The position numbers and the translations under genes are program-made. 64,000 nucleotides of DNA from Hymenobacter actinosclerus (GTDB lineage: Bacteria > Bacteroidota > Bacteroidia > Cytophagales > Hymenobacteraceae). The notes under the pieces were generated by a model that saw nothing but the letters and a program-made list of their open reading frames with translations, was not told the DNA's origin and did not search any database. Numbering within the stretch: position 1 is the first letter of the stretch; the number at the start of each line of letters is the position of its first letter. Of this stretch, positions 31,714 through 40,194 are shown piece after piece. The stretch lies in NCBI RefSeq assembly GCF_900111515.1, contig NZ_FOHS01000003.1, positions 661,733 to 725,732 of the forward strand, written 5' to 3'.

Positions 31714-32889
31714 ATGCCCGAACTGATTAGCTCACCCACTTCTGCCGCGGCTACGGCGGCGCCCGCCGCCACTCCGGCCCTGGCCGCCGCCGTAGCCGCG
31801 GCCCTGGCCCCGCGCCTGTTTGCGCAGGCCGCCCACTCCGATATCGAAGGCAACTTCCCGAGCGAGGAATTCGACTGGCTGCGCGAGGCCGGCCTGCTCA
31901 CGGCCCCGCTGCCCGCCGCGCTGGGCGGCAGCGGCCTCAACGAAACCGCTCACACCTACGAGCTGCTCAGCACCCTGCGCCACATCGGGCGGGGCAACCT
32001 GGCCGTGGGCCGGATATACGAGGGCCACGCCAACGCGCTGCAGCTCATCGGGCGCTTCGGGCGGCCGGCGCAGGTGCAGGCCTGGGCCGCCGACGCCCGC
32101 GCCGGCCACCTGTTCGGCGTCTGGAACACCGAAGCCCACGACGGGGTGCAGCTGGAGCCGCTGCCCGACGGCCGCTTCCGGCTCAGTGGCAGCAAAACCT
32201 TCGGCTCGGGCGCCGGCCACCTCAGCCGCCCCCTGCTTACGGCCGCCCTGCCCGAGGGCGGCGGCTGGCAGATGCTGGTGCTGCCCGCCGACACCCAGGT
32301 GCCCGAGTACGACGCCCGGTTCTGGCGGCCGCTGGGCATGCGGGCCTCGGCCAGCTTCCGGGTCGATTTTACGGGGTTGGAAGTGGAGCCCGAACAGCTG
32401 CTGGGCGCACCCGGCGACTACTACCGCCAGCCCTGGTTCAGCGGCGGGGCCATCCGGTTTGCGGCTGTGCAGCTGGGTGGAGCCGAGGCCATGTTCGACG
32501 AAACCCGCCGCTTCCTGCGCGCCCTGGGCCGCACCGACGACCCCTACCAGCGCCAGCGCCTGGGCCAGCTGAGCATTCTGATAGCCAGCGGCCAGCACTG
32601 GCTGCAGGCCGCCGCCGAGCTGGCCGCCCGTCCCGGCCCCGACGCCGAAACGGTGGTAGCCCACGCCAACCTCGTGCGCTCGGCCATCGAGGATATTTGC
32701 CTGCGGGTGCTGCCGCTGGCCGAGCGGTGCGTGGGCGCCCGGGGCCTGCTGCGGCCCGAGCCCTTCGAGCGCCTGCACCGCGACCTGACCCACTACCTGC
32801 GCCAGCCCGCCCCCGACGCCGCCCTGGCCGACGCCGGCCGCTACGCCCTGACTCACCCCCGCCCCGCCCACCGTCTCTGGCACGAGTAA
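31714..32889 (+). CDS. Acyl-CoA dehydrogenase family protein
   Basis: A 391-residue FAD-binding acyl-CoA (or acyl-ACP) dehydrogenase-like protein. After an Ala-rich leader (about 1-35) come the helical N-domain (FDWLREAGLLTAPLPAALGGSGL), the beta domain (SGSKTFGSGAGHLSRPLLTA) and the C-terminal helical bundle (GAIRFAAVQLGGAEAMFDETRRFLR). It is short and divergent from fatty-acid oxidation enzymes, and no thiolase or enoyl hydratase gene is nearby. Instead it heads a set with a PIG-L deacetylase, a NodS-like methyltransferase and a glycosyltransferase. Its real substrate may be an acyl group on a carrier or sugar; that is inference. Confidence 0.85.
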   Translation: MPELISSPTSAAATAAPAATPALAAAVAAALAPRLFAQAAHSDIEGNFPSEEFDWLREAGLLTAPLPAALGGSGLNETAHTYELLSTLRHIGRGNLAVGRIYEGHANALQLIGRFGRPAQVQAWAADARAGHLFGVWNTEAHDGVQLEPLPDGRFRLSGSKTFGSGAGHLSRPLLTAALPEGGGWQMLVLPADTQVPEYDARFWRPLGMRASASFRVDFTGLEVEPEQLLGAPGDYYRQPWFSGGAIRFAAVQLGGAEAMFDETRRFLRALGRTDDPYQRQRLGQLSILIASGQHWLQAAAELAARPGPDAETVVAHANLVRSAIEDICLRVLPLAERCVGARGLLRPEPFERLHRDLTHYLRQPAPDAALADAGRYALTHPRPAHRLWHE

Positions 32890-32986
32890 GCGGGTTTGGC
32901 TGCGGGCTTTCAGCTGCTGGCTGCCAGGTTTATAGCTGGCTAACCTGGATGTTCTTTGAGACTGGATTTTACAGATACGCTTTAAC

Positions 32987-33724
32987 ATGACGCTTGATTT
33001 CAACGCCCTGCCACTGCGCCCCGCTGGCTTTGCCGCCACGCTGGGACCAACCGTGGTAATTGCCCCGCACCCCGACGATGAGAGCCTGGGCTGCGGCGGG
33101 CTGCTGGCGCTGCTGGCCCGTGCCAACGTGCCCGTGTGGTGCGTGCTGATAAGCGACGGCACCATGTCGCACCCCAACTCGGCCAGGTTTCCGGCCCCGG
33201 CCCGCCAGGCCCTGCGCGAAACCGAGCTGCGCCTCGCGCTGGCCGAGCTGGGCCTGTGCCCCACCCACCTGCTGCCGCTAGGCCTGCCCGACGGCCAGGT
33301 GCCCGGTCCCGACGCGCCCGCCGGGGCGGCAGCCGTAGCCCGGCTGGTTGACTTCCTGAGCGAAAAGCAGCCGGCTACCGTGCTGTGCCCCTGGCGGCGC
33401 GACCCCCACCCCGACCACCAAGCCAGCAGCCAGCTGGTGCGGGCAGCCCTGGCCCAGCTGCCCCGGCCCCCGCGCCTGCTCGAATACCTCGTCTGGGCCT
33501 GGGAGCGGGCCGACCCCGCCGACCTGCCCCAATCGGGCGAAACAAGCGGCTGGCAGCTCGATATCGGGCCGGTGCTGGCCGAAAAGCAGCGCGCCATTGC
33601 CGCGCACGCCTCGCAGCTACCCGGCTCCTGCATCGACGACGACCCGGCGGGCTTTACGCTGGCTCCCACCATGCTCGCGCATTTCGCACGCCCCACGGAA
33701 GTGTATCTGGAAGCGGTTGTTTAG
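32987..33724 (+). CDS. PIG-L family N-acetylglucosamine-type deacetylase
   Basis: A 245-residue zinc-dependent deacetylase of the LmbE/PIG-L fold. Metal and catalytic residues are visible: IAPHPDDESLGCGG with His28, Asp30, Asp31, and the later histidine motif RDPHPDHQASS. Family members remove N-acetyl groups from GlcNAc attached to lipids, inositol or other carriers. No signal peptide, so it is cytoplasmic. It sits 97 bases after the acyl-CoA dehydrogenase gene and 101 before the methyltransferase, all in one direction. Confidence 0.92.
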   Translation: MTLDFNALPLRPAGFAATLGPTVVIAPHPDDESLGCGGLLALLARANVPVWCVLISDGTMSHPNSARFPAPARQALRETELRLALAELGLCPTHLLPLGLPDGQVPGPDAPAGAAAVARLVDFLSEKQPATVLCPWRRDPHPDHQASSQLVRAALAQLPRPPRLLEYLVWAWERADPADLPQSGETSGWQLDIGPVLAEKQRAIAAHASQLPGSCIDDDPAGFTLAPTMLAHFARPTEVYLEAVV

Positions 33725-33825
33725 CCGGCCAGCCCAGCCCAGCCGGTTTTTTACGTTGACGACGATATTTCGCGACCGAAGACCGCGGCCCAACCCGAAA
33801 TACGACCACTTCACGTCTCATCTTT

Positions 33826-34428
33826 ATGGAACCGAATCCCAACCAGCCCCACACCCTGCCGGCCGATTACTTCGATAAGGTGTACGAGGCCAACCAGGAC
33901 CCCTGGAACTTCACTTCCAGCCCCTACGAGCAGGAGAAGTACGCTGCCACGCTGGCCGCGCTGCCCCGCCCCCACTACGCGCGGGCCTTTGAAATCGGCT
34001 GCTCGCTGGGCATTCTCACGGCCCGGCTGGCCCCGCGCTGCGACTACCTGCTGGCCGTAGATGTGGCCGAGGCCGCCCTTGAGCAGGCCCGCCAACGCTG
34101 CGCCCACCTGCCGCAGGTCGAGCTACAGCTGCTGCGCGTACCCGCCGAATTCCCCCAGGGCCAGTTCGACCTGATTCTGGTATCGGAGGTAGGCTACTAC
34201 TGGAGCCCGGCCGACCTGGCCCGCGCCGCCGACCAGATAGTGGCCGCGCTGCCGGCCGGCGGCCAGCTCGTGCTGGTCCACTGGACGCCCCCCGTGCACG
34301 ACTACCCGCTCACTGGCGACGCCGTGCACGAGTTCTTCCTGGCAAAAGCCACTCCTGATGGCCCCCTGCGCCACCTGCACGGCCAGCGCCACGAAAAGTA
34401 CCGCCTCGACGTGCTGGAGAAGACGTAA
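33826..34428 (+). CDS. SAM-dependent methyltransferase, NodS-like
   Basis: A 200-residue class I methyltransferase. The start YFDKVYEANQDPWNFTSSPYEQEKY is typical of the NodS family, which N-methylates the free amine of a deacetylated chitooligosaccharide in rhizobia. SAM motif I is FEIGCSLGILTARLA, followed by the acidic LLAVDVAEAAL and motif FDLILVSEVGYYW. It directly follows a sugar deacetylase, which would create exactly such an amine. Specific substrate unproven. A GTCATTC-type repeat lies between it and the convergent glycosyltransferase. Confidence 0.88.
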   Translation: MEPNPNQPHTLPADYFDKVYEANQDPWNFTSSPYEQEKYAATLAALPRPHYARAFEIGCSLGILTARLAPRCDYLLAVDVAEAALEQARQRCAHLPQVELQLLRVPAEFPQGQFDLILVSEVGYYWSPADLARAADQIVAALPAGGQLVLVHWTPPVHDYPLTGDAVHEFFLAKATPDGPLRHLHGQRHEKYRLDVLEKT

Positions 34429-34443
34429 GGATTGGTGAAGGCC

Positions 34444-34540
34444 TGTCATTCTGAGCGCGCGAAGAATCTCGCGTGCCACAGTAATCCTGTCGTCAGGAAT
34501 TGCCACTGCACGCGAGATTCTTTGCACTACTCAGAATGAG
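34444..34540. repeat. GTCATTC-type inverted repeat between convergent genes
   Basis: The left arm TGTCATTCTGAGCGCGCGAA... (34444-34477) and the right arm GCACGCGAGATTCTT...CAGAATGAG (34508-34540) pair imperfectly. The loop contains CCTG-TCGT-CAGG. The glycosyltransferase stop codon TGA (34533-34531) lies inside the right arm. Close relative of the element at 15974-16165. Confidence 0.85.
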
Positions 34541-35718
34541 AACCCTCCACCAACGCCTACCGCAGCCTGCGCCAGCTCGGTACGTAGCGCGGCAATGCCC
34601 AGCGCCAGTGGCACTTGGGGCACCGGGTCGGGCAGCAGCAGCGGCCGCGCCCACTCCCAGTAGGCGCCGAAGGTGGCATAGCTGGGTAGCGCCGTCAGCA
34701 CTTGGGCCGGCACCTGTTCCAGACCCAAAGCTGCCTGACTGACGGAGCCACCGCTTTGCGCCAGCTGCCACTGCGCCCGCAGCCGGCGGCGCAGGCGCAG
34801 CTCGTGCACCAGGGCCGCGGGGTCGGGCACCAGCAGTTGCTGCTGGCCCAGGCGGGCCCACTCGCGCAGTTGCCACGAGAGGCCCACTGCCACCCGCCCC
34901 TGCTGCCGGCCCGAGGTAAACACGCGCACGGCCGGACTATGGCGCACTCGCAAATCGTGGCGCAGCAGGGCCTGGTACAGGGCCTCATCTTCCAGAAACG
35001 GCACTACCGGCAGCCCGCCCACCTGCCGGTAGGCGGCCACCGTAACGGCCAGGCTGGCCCCGAAATGCTGGTGATGCCGGGGCCAGGGGTCGTGGGGCTG
35101 GGGGTCGAGCTGGGTTTCGAGCCGGGCCCGCAGCAACTGGTAAGTGGCATCCTGCAGCTGGCAGCGGCGCACGGGGCAGGCGCGGCTGGTTTCTTCCATC
35201 AGAATGCGGCCGGCCACGGCATCGGTGCCCCGCGCCAGCTCGCGCAGCGTGGCGGCCAGCCAGTCGGGAGCTACGCGGGTGTCGGCATCGGTGCTGATGA
35301 TGGCGGCGCCGGACTGGCCGGCCTGCTCCAGGCGGTGGGCAGCCTCGTCCATGAGCAGGCGCCGGGCCCGGCCGACGTGGGCCTCGGCGGGTGGCAGCGT
35401 GAGCTCGGCTACGTACAGGGCCAGGGCCGGGTGGGTGGCGGCAAAGGCCCGCACGGCGGCGGCGGTGCCATCGGTGCAGTTGTTGGCCAGCACCAGCACC
35501 TCGAAGCAGCCGGTCGGCAATGGCTGGCCCTGCTCGTTGGTTTGGGCGGCCAGCGCAGCCAGCGTGGCGGGCAGCGCCTCCGCCTCATCCTTGGCCGGGA
35601 TAATAATGCTGGCCCGCAGCGCCGGGGCCGGCGGCGGCAGGTGGTTCCAGGGCGAAGCGGGCAGTGCCGCGTTGTTGGGATGGGCCGAATGAAACCGGCG
35701 CGGAGTGGCGTAATCCAT
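34531..35718 (-). CDS. Family 2 glycosyltransferase
   Basis: A 395-residue GT-A fold glycosyltransferase. N-terminal nucleotide-sugar domain: ASIIIPAKDEAEALPATLAAL, then VLVLANNCTDGTA, and the metal-binding segment AAIISTDADTRVAPDWLAATL. Acceptor-side motif: FLEDEALYQALLRHDLRV. No clear membrane segments, so it is likely cytoplasmic or peripheral. The ATG at 35718 is used, as the extra upstream codons (MLVFAST) carry no domain. It converges on the deacetylase/methyltransferase genes and plausibly makes the substrate they modify. The last codons and stop lie in a repeat arm. Confidence 0.88.
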   Translation of the reverse strand: MDYATPRRFHSAHPNNAALPASPWNHLPPPAPALRASIIIPAKDEAEALPATLAALAAQTNEQGQPLPTGCFEVLVLANNCTDGTAAAVRAFAATHPALALYVAELTLPPAEAHVGRARRLLMDEAAHRLEQAGQSGAAIISTDADTRVAPDWLAATLRELARGTDAVAGRILMEETSRACPVRRCQLQDATYQLLRARLETQLDPQPHDPWPRHHQHFGASLAVTVAAYRQVGGLPVVPFLEDEALYQALLRHDLRVRHSPAVRVFTSGRQQGRVAVGLSWQLREWARLGQQQLLVPDPAALVHELRLRRRLRAQWQLAQSGGSVSQAALGLEQVPAQVLTALPSYATFGAYWEWARPLLLPDPVPQVPLALGIAALRTELAQAAVGVGGGFSF

Positions 35719-35805
35719 GCGCTGCTTTCTACGCACCAAACAGGGCACAGTTGACGCAAAAACCAACAAAAAACCATACTGCTGAGCTTCAAAGACAGAA
35801 AAAGC

Positions 35806-35847
35806 AAAAGCCGCAGGCCGCTCCTTTACGGTGCGGGCCTGCGGCTT
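35806..35847 (-). terminator. Intrinsic terminator of the outer-membrane barrel gene
   Basis: On the minus strand AAGCCGCAGGCC pairs with GGCCTGCGGCTT and is followed by TTGCTTTTTC, about 30 bases past the stop of the gene at 35879. Confidence 0.85.
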
Positions 35848-35878
35848 GCGGCTGGTAGCTTATGGCTGGTCGCTTGAC

Positions 35879-37174
35879 TTAGAATGCTTCGCCCACGGCG
35901 AAGATGATGCCCGAGTTGCCGCCCGAGCCCACACCGTAATCGAGGCGAATGTTGAGCCGGTCGCGGCGGTTGAAGCGGAAGCGGGCACCCACGCCCCCAG
36001 CGTAGCGCATGGCGTCGAACTTGTAGTCGTCGATGTTGGGCGCCACCTGACCCACCGAGCCGAAAACGACGCCATCGATGCGCCAGAATAGTTTCTGGCG
36101 GATTTCGGCCTGAGCCGTGGTGAACTGCCGGTCGCGGTAGCGGGCCTCGTAGATGCCGCGCATCAGGTAGGCATTGTTGTAGAGCGAGCCACCGAGCGTG
36201 GCGCCCATGCCGCCCCACTCGCGGAACGGCACGTCGCCGGTGTGGTACTGGCCCAGAAACTGCAGCGCCAGAATGGTGTTGTTGGAGCCGAACAGCGGGT
36301 TGAAGTGGCGCGCATCGACCATGTAGCGCGTAAAGTTGTAGTCGCTGCCCAGGGCTTTGCCGGCGAACAGCACGTGGGCATCCACGAAATTGCCTTGGTA
36401 GGTGGCCAGCAGGTTGTCGCGGCTGTCGTAGAGCAGCGCCGGTCCCACGCCCGAGGTGGTGTAGCCGCCCCGTTGCTCGGCCGGAATGGTGTAGTAAGAA
36501 CCGGGAGTGGCGTCGTCGTCGCCATGTTCCTTGAGCTTAACGGTGCCCAGATCGGTGAGGCGGTAGCGCAGGCCCACGAACAGATTGGGCTTCACTTTCA
36601 TGAGCGCCTTCTCATCGAATACAATCAGCGGATACTGGATATTGGAGTACACATCCTTGTCGGTATCGTTGCCGCGGCCGTAGTACTTGAACGCCAGGTC
36701 GTAGTAGCTCAGCTCGCCCGAGAAGAAGAACTTTTCTTCCTTCGTGAAAATGGTGTGCGTGAGCTGCAGAGTGGTTTGCTTTTTCTGCGAAATCCAGGCA
36801 ATCAGGCGGGCATTCGACTTGCGCACCGTGGTGTCGGAGCCAAAACGCCACACCGGCAGAATGGCCACGCCGCCGGCAAAGCCGGTTTCCTGCTGATAAA
36901 AAGCGATGGGCACCGGGATAAAGCTCGGCTTATCGGGGTCGGAGGGCGTGAGCCTGATTTTGGTGGTGGCGGCCGGCGCCAGCGCCCGGTTCAGGCCCAC
37001 CGGCGCGCCGGCTGGCTCGTTAACCAACTCAGCCGAGGTAGTTAGCTCGGCCGGCGCGGGAGCCAGAGCTGCCGAGGCCAGCAGCGGGGTAGTCGAATCG
37101 GGGGCAACTGACTGCGCAAGGGCAGCCGGGGTGGCCAGCGCGCTTAGCGCCAGCAACGGATAAAGTAAGCGCAT
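35879..37174 (-). CDS. Outer-membrane beta-barrel protein, BamA/TamA (Omp85) barrel type
   Basis: A 431-residue outer-membrane protein. Signal peptide (LLYPLLALSALATPAALAQ), a Pro/Ala-rich linker, then a barrel beginning PSFIPVPIAFYQQETGFAGGVAILP. Typical Omp85 barrel features: GVGPALLYDSRDNLLATYQGNF, DARHFNPLFGSNNTIL, YNNAYLMRGIYEARYRDRQF (the loop-6 region with R-G) and a final strand ending in Phe. There are no POTRA domains, so it is a barrel-only surface-antigen protein, not BamA itself. Start 37174 gives the signal peptide. Terminator follows at 35806. Confidence 0.82.
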   Translation of the reverse strand: MRLLYPLLALSALATPAALAQSVAPDSTTPLLASAALAPAPAELTTSAELVNEPAGAPVGLNRALAPAATTKIRLTPSDPDKPSFIPVPIAFYQQETGFAGGVAILPVWRFGSDTTVRKSNARLIAWISQKKQTTLQLTHTIFTKEEKFFFSGELSYYDLAFKYYGRGNDTDKDVYSNIQYPLIVFDEKALMKVKPNLFVGLRYRLTDLGTVKLKEHGDDDATPGSYYTIPAEQRGGYTTSGVGPALLYDSRDNLLATYQGNFVDAHVLFAGKALGSDYNFTRYMVDARHFNPLFGSNNTILALQFLGQYHTGDVPFREWGGMGATLGGSLYNNAYLMRGIYEARYRDRQFTTAQAEIRQKLFWRIDGVVFGSVGQVAPNIDDYKFDAMRYAGGVGARFRFNRRDRLNIRLDYGVGSGGNSGIIFAVGEAF

Positions 37175-37298
37175 ACAAAGATGGCCGGGGTCAGAAAAGT
37201 GGATGGAGCAGGCGCCGGCGGCGGCCTTCAGGCGGGCAGCACGGCCGGGGCCCTGGCCTGTGCTAACGCAACTGTAGCGGCCGCGGTTGCCCACATGC

Positions 37299-38234
37299 TC
37301 AGACCAACCCCAGCATCGACAGCACCCCGGCCAGCATGATGGCCTTGCACCAGGTGCTGAGCCGGGCAAAATGCCGCCGCTGGTCGGCGCGGCGCAGGGC
37401 GGCGGCCAGGGCCAGCAGCGGAGCCAGCACCAGCGCCAGCAGCCACAGGCCCAGTGCGTAGCGGTGGCTCATCAGCAGGGCATTGAACACGGCCCCGGCC
37501 ACCAGCAGCGCCAGGCAGGCCAGAAAAAACCCGGCCACCCACTTGGTGCGCGGCACGCCCCACACCAGCGGCAGCGTGCGGCATTCGTGCTGGGCGTCGC
37601 CGCGCATGTCCTCCACGTCCTTCACAATTTCGCGCACCAGCGTGAGTAGGAAAGCGGCCAGCGCGTAGCCCCACACGGCCGAGCGGCCGGTATGCAGCTG
37701 CAGCTCGGGCAGCAGCACCAGCGCCGCCGTGAGGGTGGCAATGCTCACGTTGCCCACCAGCGCCACCCGCTTAAAACGGGCCGAGTACCCCCACAGCAGC
37801 AGCGCCGAACCCAGATTGACAAGGCCCAGCAGCGGCGAAAGCAGCATCCCCAGCCCCACGCCCAGCCCCGAAAGCACCAGGTGGGCCAGCATGGCGTGGC
37901 GCCGGTTGATGCCGCGCCCCACCACCAGCCGCCCGGGCCGGTTGATGGCGTCAATCTTGACGTCGTAGTAGTCGTTGATGATGTAGCCGGCCGCCCCGAT
38001 GCACAGCGCCGACAGCAGCAGCAGCCCAAACCCGGGGGCCAGCACCTGCCGCCAGGGCGCCTCGGGCAGCAGCAGGCAGGCACGCACCAGCAGCAGGCAC
38101 AGGGCCATAATCAGCAGGTTGGGCAGGCGCACCAGCCGGGCCAGCTGCCGCCCGCCGCTACCGGAGCCCAGGCTGCCGGCGCCGGCGGCACCCGCAGTGG
38201 CATCGGCGGCAAACAGGGGCGGGCGAAAGGGCAT
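37299..38234 (-). CDS. UbiA-family prenyltransferase
   Basis: A 311-residue integral membrane prenyltransferase with about nine hydrophobic segments. Both aspartate-rich motifs are seen: NDYYDVKIDAINRPGR and the second in VKDVEDMRGDAQHECRTLP. The pattern is close to geranylgeranylglycerol-phosphate geranylgeranyltransferase-like members common in Bacteroidota; role could be lipid or quinone side-chain transfer. A near-consensus -7 box (CATCTTTG, minus strand, 38264-38271) lies 30 bases upstream. Acceptor not determined. Confidence 0.87.
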   Translation of the reverse strand: MPFRPPLFAADATAGAAGAGSLGSGSGGRQLARLVRLPNLLIMALCLLLVRACLLLPEAPWRQVLAPGFGLLLLSALCIGAAGYIINDYYDVKIDAINRPGRLVVGRGINRRHAMLAHLVLSGLGVGLGMLLSPLLGLVNLGSALLLWGYSARFKRVALVGNVSIATLTAALVLLPELQLHTGRSAVWGYALAAFLLTLVREIVKDVEDMRGDAQHECRTLPLVWGVPRTKWVAGFFLACLALLVAGAVFNALLMSHRYALGLWLLALVLAPLLALAAALRRADQRRHFARLSTWCKAIMLAGVLSMLGLV

Positions 38235-38296
38235 AGCGGGGGCCGCAAGGGCAAAAGGAACTACAAAGATGCGCCAGCCGCAGCAAAAGGCGCTAA

Positions 38297-38329
38297 AAAA
38301 AGCCTCTCCCGAAATCGGAAGAGGCTTTT
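38297..38329 (-). terminator. Intrinsic terminator of the cold-shock gene
   Basis: On the minus strand AAAAGCCTCTTCCGA and its complement form a hairpin followed by TTTTTTT, 20 bases past the cspA-type stop. Confidence 0.92.
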
Positions 38330-38348
38330 GCCGCTGGCTTTCGGGTGG

Positions 38349-38543
38349 CTACAGGCGCTTTACATTTACGGCGTTGATGCCCTTGCGGCCCTGCTCGGTA
38401 TCAAACTCCACCCGGTCGCTCTGCTGCACCTGCCCGCCATTGAGGCCGGTAACATGCACGAAAAAGTCTTCGTTGGTTTCGTCTTCGGTGATAAAGCCGT
38501 AGCCTTTGTCTTCGTTGTAAAATTTAACGGTGCCGGTTTTCAT
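38349..38543 (-). CDS. cspA: Cold-shock domain protein (CspA family)
   Basis: A 64-residue single-stranded nucleic-acid-binding protein, nearly all cold-shock domain: MKTGTVKFYNEDKGYGFI contains RNP1 (KGYGFI) and NEDFFVHVTGL contains RNP2. Start at 38543 gives the standard MKTGTVKF opening. Followed by a strong terminator. A near-consensus -7 box (TACCCTTG, minus strand, 38610-38617) would give a leader of about 65 bases. Confidence 0.95.
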   Translation of the reverse strand: MKTGTVKFYNEDKGYGFITEDETNEDFFVHVTGLNGGQVQQSDRVEFDTEQGRKGINAVNVKRL

Positions 38544-38878
38544 AGCAGGGAAAGGGGGTTGTGGTGGAAGGGTTGGAATTGGCTTTGCTGGGCTGAAGGT
38601 AAGGCGGCGCAAGGGTATCTGCGCTGCTCAAGCCGGCCGCTGCCCCTCACTGTTCTAGCTGGCTGGCCGGCACGTTGCCGCCGAGGTAGGTCAGCAGCAC
38701 GACAATAGTACGCTTTGCGCGGCAATAACCCGTGCGCTACTGTCGAGCCCGGTGCGTGCCCCGGCGCGTGCCAGCAGCTGCAGGCCAGCGTAACACCGCC
38801 CGATTCCGAAAACCGTTGCCGCCGCTTGGCGCCTTACCAACCACCAATATCAAGCTTTAGCCGCTTGCGGGCAGCCTT
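38544..38878. other. Gene-free stretch between the cold-shock gene and the KdsC-type gene
   Basis: It holds the cold-shock gene leader and probable promoter (38544-38617). The remaining 260 bases have no frame with start and family resemblance, and no clear repeat or hairpin. A 28-codon open stretch on the minus strand near 38.65-38.75 kb has no start codon. Confidence 0.5.
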
Positions 38879-39373
38879 TTACCAGGTACCCTGCGCTTTC
38901 ATCACGGCTTCCATCAGCTCGCGCACGGCGCCGTGGCCGCCGGGCAGCTGGGCCACGTAGTTGCTGATGGCCCGCACATCGGTGGCGGCATCGGCGGGGC
39001 AGGCGGCCAGGGCGCAGCGGCGCATCACCTCCAGGTCGGGCATATCGTCGCCCATGTAGGCTATGCTGGCCGTTTCGAGGTGGTAGGTGTTGAGGTAGTT
39101 GTTGAAGATTTTCATCTTGTCATCCACCCCCAGGTAAATGTCGCGCACATCGAGCGACTCCAGCCGCTTGCGCACGCCCTCCTCCTCGCGGCCCGAAATA
39201 ACGGCCACCCGGTAGCCCTGGCGCAGGGCGTGGCGGATGGCGTAACCGTCGCGGATGTGGAAGGAACGCACCTGCTCGCCCGAGTTGAAGGCCAGCAGCG
39301 TGCCATCGGTCAGCACGCCGTCCACGTCCAAAATAAACACCTTAATTGCCTTCAAATCAATTACTGCCGACAT
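38879..39373 (-). CDS. kdsC: HAD-family phosphatase, KdsC type (KDO-8-phosphate phosphatase)
   Basis: A 164-residue small HAD hydrolase without cap: motif I FILDVDGVLTDGTLL, motif II AVISGRE, motif III Lys (DDKMKIF) and motif IV YMGDDMPDLEVM. This is the KdsC pattern; the enzyme removes phosphate from 3-deoxy-manno-octulosonate 8-phosphate in lipopolysaccharide core synthesis. The ATG at 39373 is the natural start (MSAVIDLKAIKVF). A DUF2520 protein gene, a frequent neighbour in Bacteroidota, lies close by. The exact substrate is inferred from family. Confidence 0.87.
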   Translation of the reverse strand: MSAVIDLKAIKVFILDVDGVLTDGTLLAFNSGEQVRSFHIRDGYAIRHALRQGYRVAVISGREEEGVRKRLESLDVRDIYLGVDDKMKIFNNYLNTYHLETASIAYMGDDMPDLEVMRRCALAACPADAATDVRAISNYVAQLPGGHGAVRELMEAVMKAQGTW

Positions 39374-39456
39374 ATTACTATAGCACAGGAGTGCGCCGGC
39401 CGGGTTGCCGGGCACCGTTATAAAAGAAAGCGGCCAGCACAACGGGCCGGGGCGGC

Positions 39457-39693
39457 CTATTGGTTATCGCGCCACTCGTACACCCACTTGGCCTGAATCT
39501 GCTCCAGGTGGCCTTCGTTGGCCTCCTCGCGGGTACCTTCGAAGTTGGGCAGGCTCAGCACCCAATCCAGGAGCTCGGTAAACCGGATGCGGTAGATTTT
39601 AGCCTCGCCGAATTCGTTGCCGAATTTCTCATACAGGGCAATGGCCACATCCTCGTGGTCGCTCCACTTAATCGGGGGCTCGAAATGATTCAT
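39457..39693 (-). CDS. iscX: Fe-S cluster assembly protein IscX
   Basis: A 78-residue acidic protein matching the IscX/YfhJ family: PIKWSDHEDVAIALYEKF, IRFTELLDWVLSLPNFEG, and the C-terminal EQIQAKWVYEWRD. IscX binds IscS and iron and tunes cluster assembly. The ATG at 39693 gives a normal length for the family (about 65-80). It lies 105 bases downstream of fdx, the usual partner in isc clusters, but iscS, iscU and hscA are not in the window. Confidence 0.88.
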   Translation of the reverse strand: MNHFEPPIKWSDHEDVAIALYEKFGNEFGEAKIYRIRFTELLDWVLSLPNFEGTREEANEGHLEQIQAKWVYEWRDNQ

Positions 39694-39798
39694 ATTAATA
39701 AAATGTGCTGAAGGTGGAAAGTGCGGCAGCTGCGGAAATGGCAATAACACCGCTGTTGCGGCCCATTACCCAATTTCTCACATTCCGCGCCTTAAAAT

Positions 39799-40131
39799 CT
39801 AGTGCCCCAAAAAGTGCTGGGGCGGAATGCGCACTACCAGGTCGGAGGTGCCGCCCTGCACCACGCACTGGCAGGCCAGGCGCGAGTTGATGCGCGGGTT
39901 CTCGGCCCGGTCGATGAAGTCTTCCTCGGCGTCGGAAATTTCGGGCAGGTCGTTCTCGCCCTGCTCAATATACACGTGGCAGGTGCTGCACCCGCACACG
40001 CCGCCGCAGTTGTGCTGCAACTGAATGTTGTTGTTGAGGGCCACATCCAGCACCGATTCGCCCTCGGCGGCCACGTGCGTCTGGTCGGGCTGGCCGTCCT
40101 GGAAGGTAAACGTAATATTGATGGCTTTCAC
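39799..40131 (-). CDS. fdx: Adrenodoxin-type 2Fe-2S ferredoxin (ISC type)
   Basis: A 110-residue ferredoxin with ligands Cys42, Cys48, Cys51 and Cys87 (HNCGGVCGCSTCHVYIE, then SRLACQC). The acidic EISDAEEDFID helix is typical of ISC-type Fdx, which supplies electrons for Fe-S cluster assembly. Followed by iscX; preceded by a -7 box at 40169. The C-terminus IPPQHFLGH is the usual short tail. Confidence 0.92.
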   Translation of the reverse strand: MKAINITFTFQDGQPDQTHVAAEGESVLDVALNNNIQLQHNCGGVCGCSTCHVYIEQGENDLPEISDAEEDFIDRAENPRINSRLACQCVVQGGTSDLVVRIPPQHFLGH

Positions 40132-40168
40132 GGCGAAAGGCTAGGTACACAAGGCAAAAACGAAGGGG

Positions 40169-40176
40169 CAAAGGTA
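40169..40176 (-). promoter_or_regulatory. -7 box of fdx-iscX
   Basis: TACCTTTG on the minus strand matches TAnnTTTG, 38 bases before the fdx start; it is embedded in the small palindrome GGTACGGACGTACC. Confidence 0.58.
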
Positions 40177-40194
40177 CGGACGTACCCCCCCGAA

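Noticed and set aside
38620..38760. Possible remnant of a gene (minus-strand frame ending LLTYLGGNVPASQLEQ)
   Set aside because: Only 28 codons, with a stop just upstream and no start codon; too short to separate from chance.
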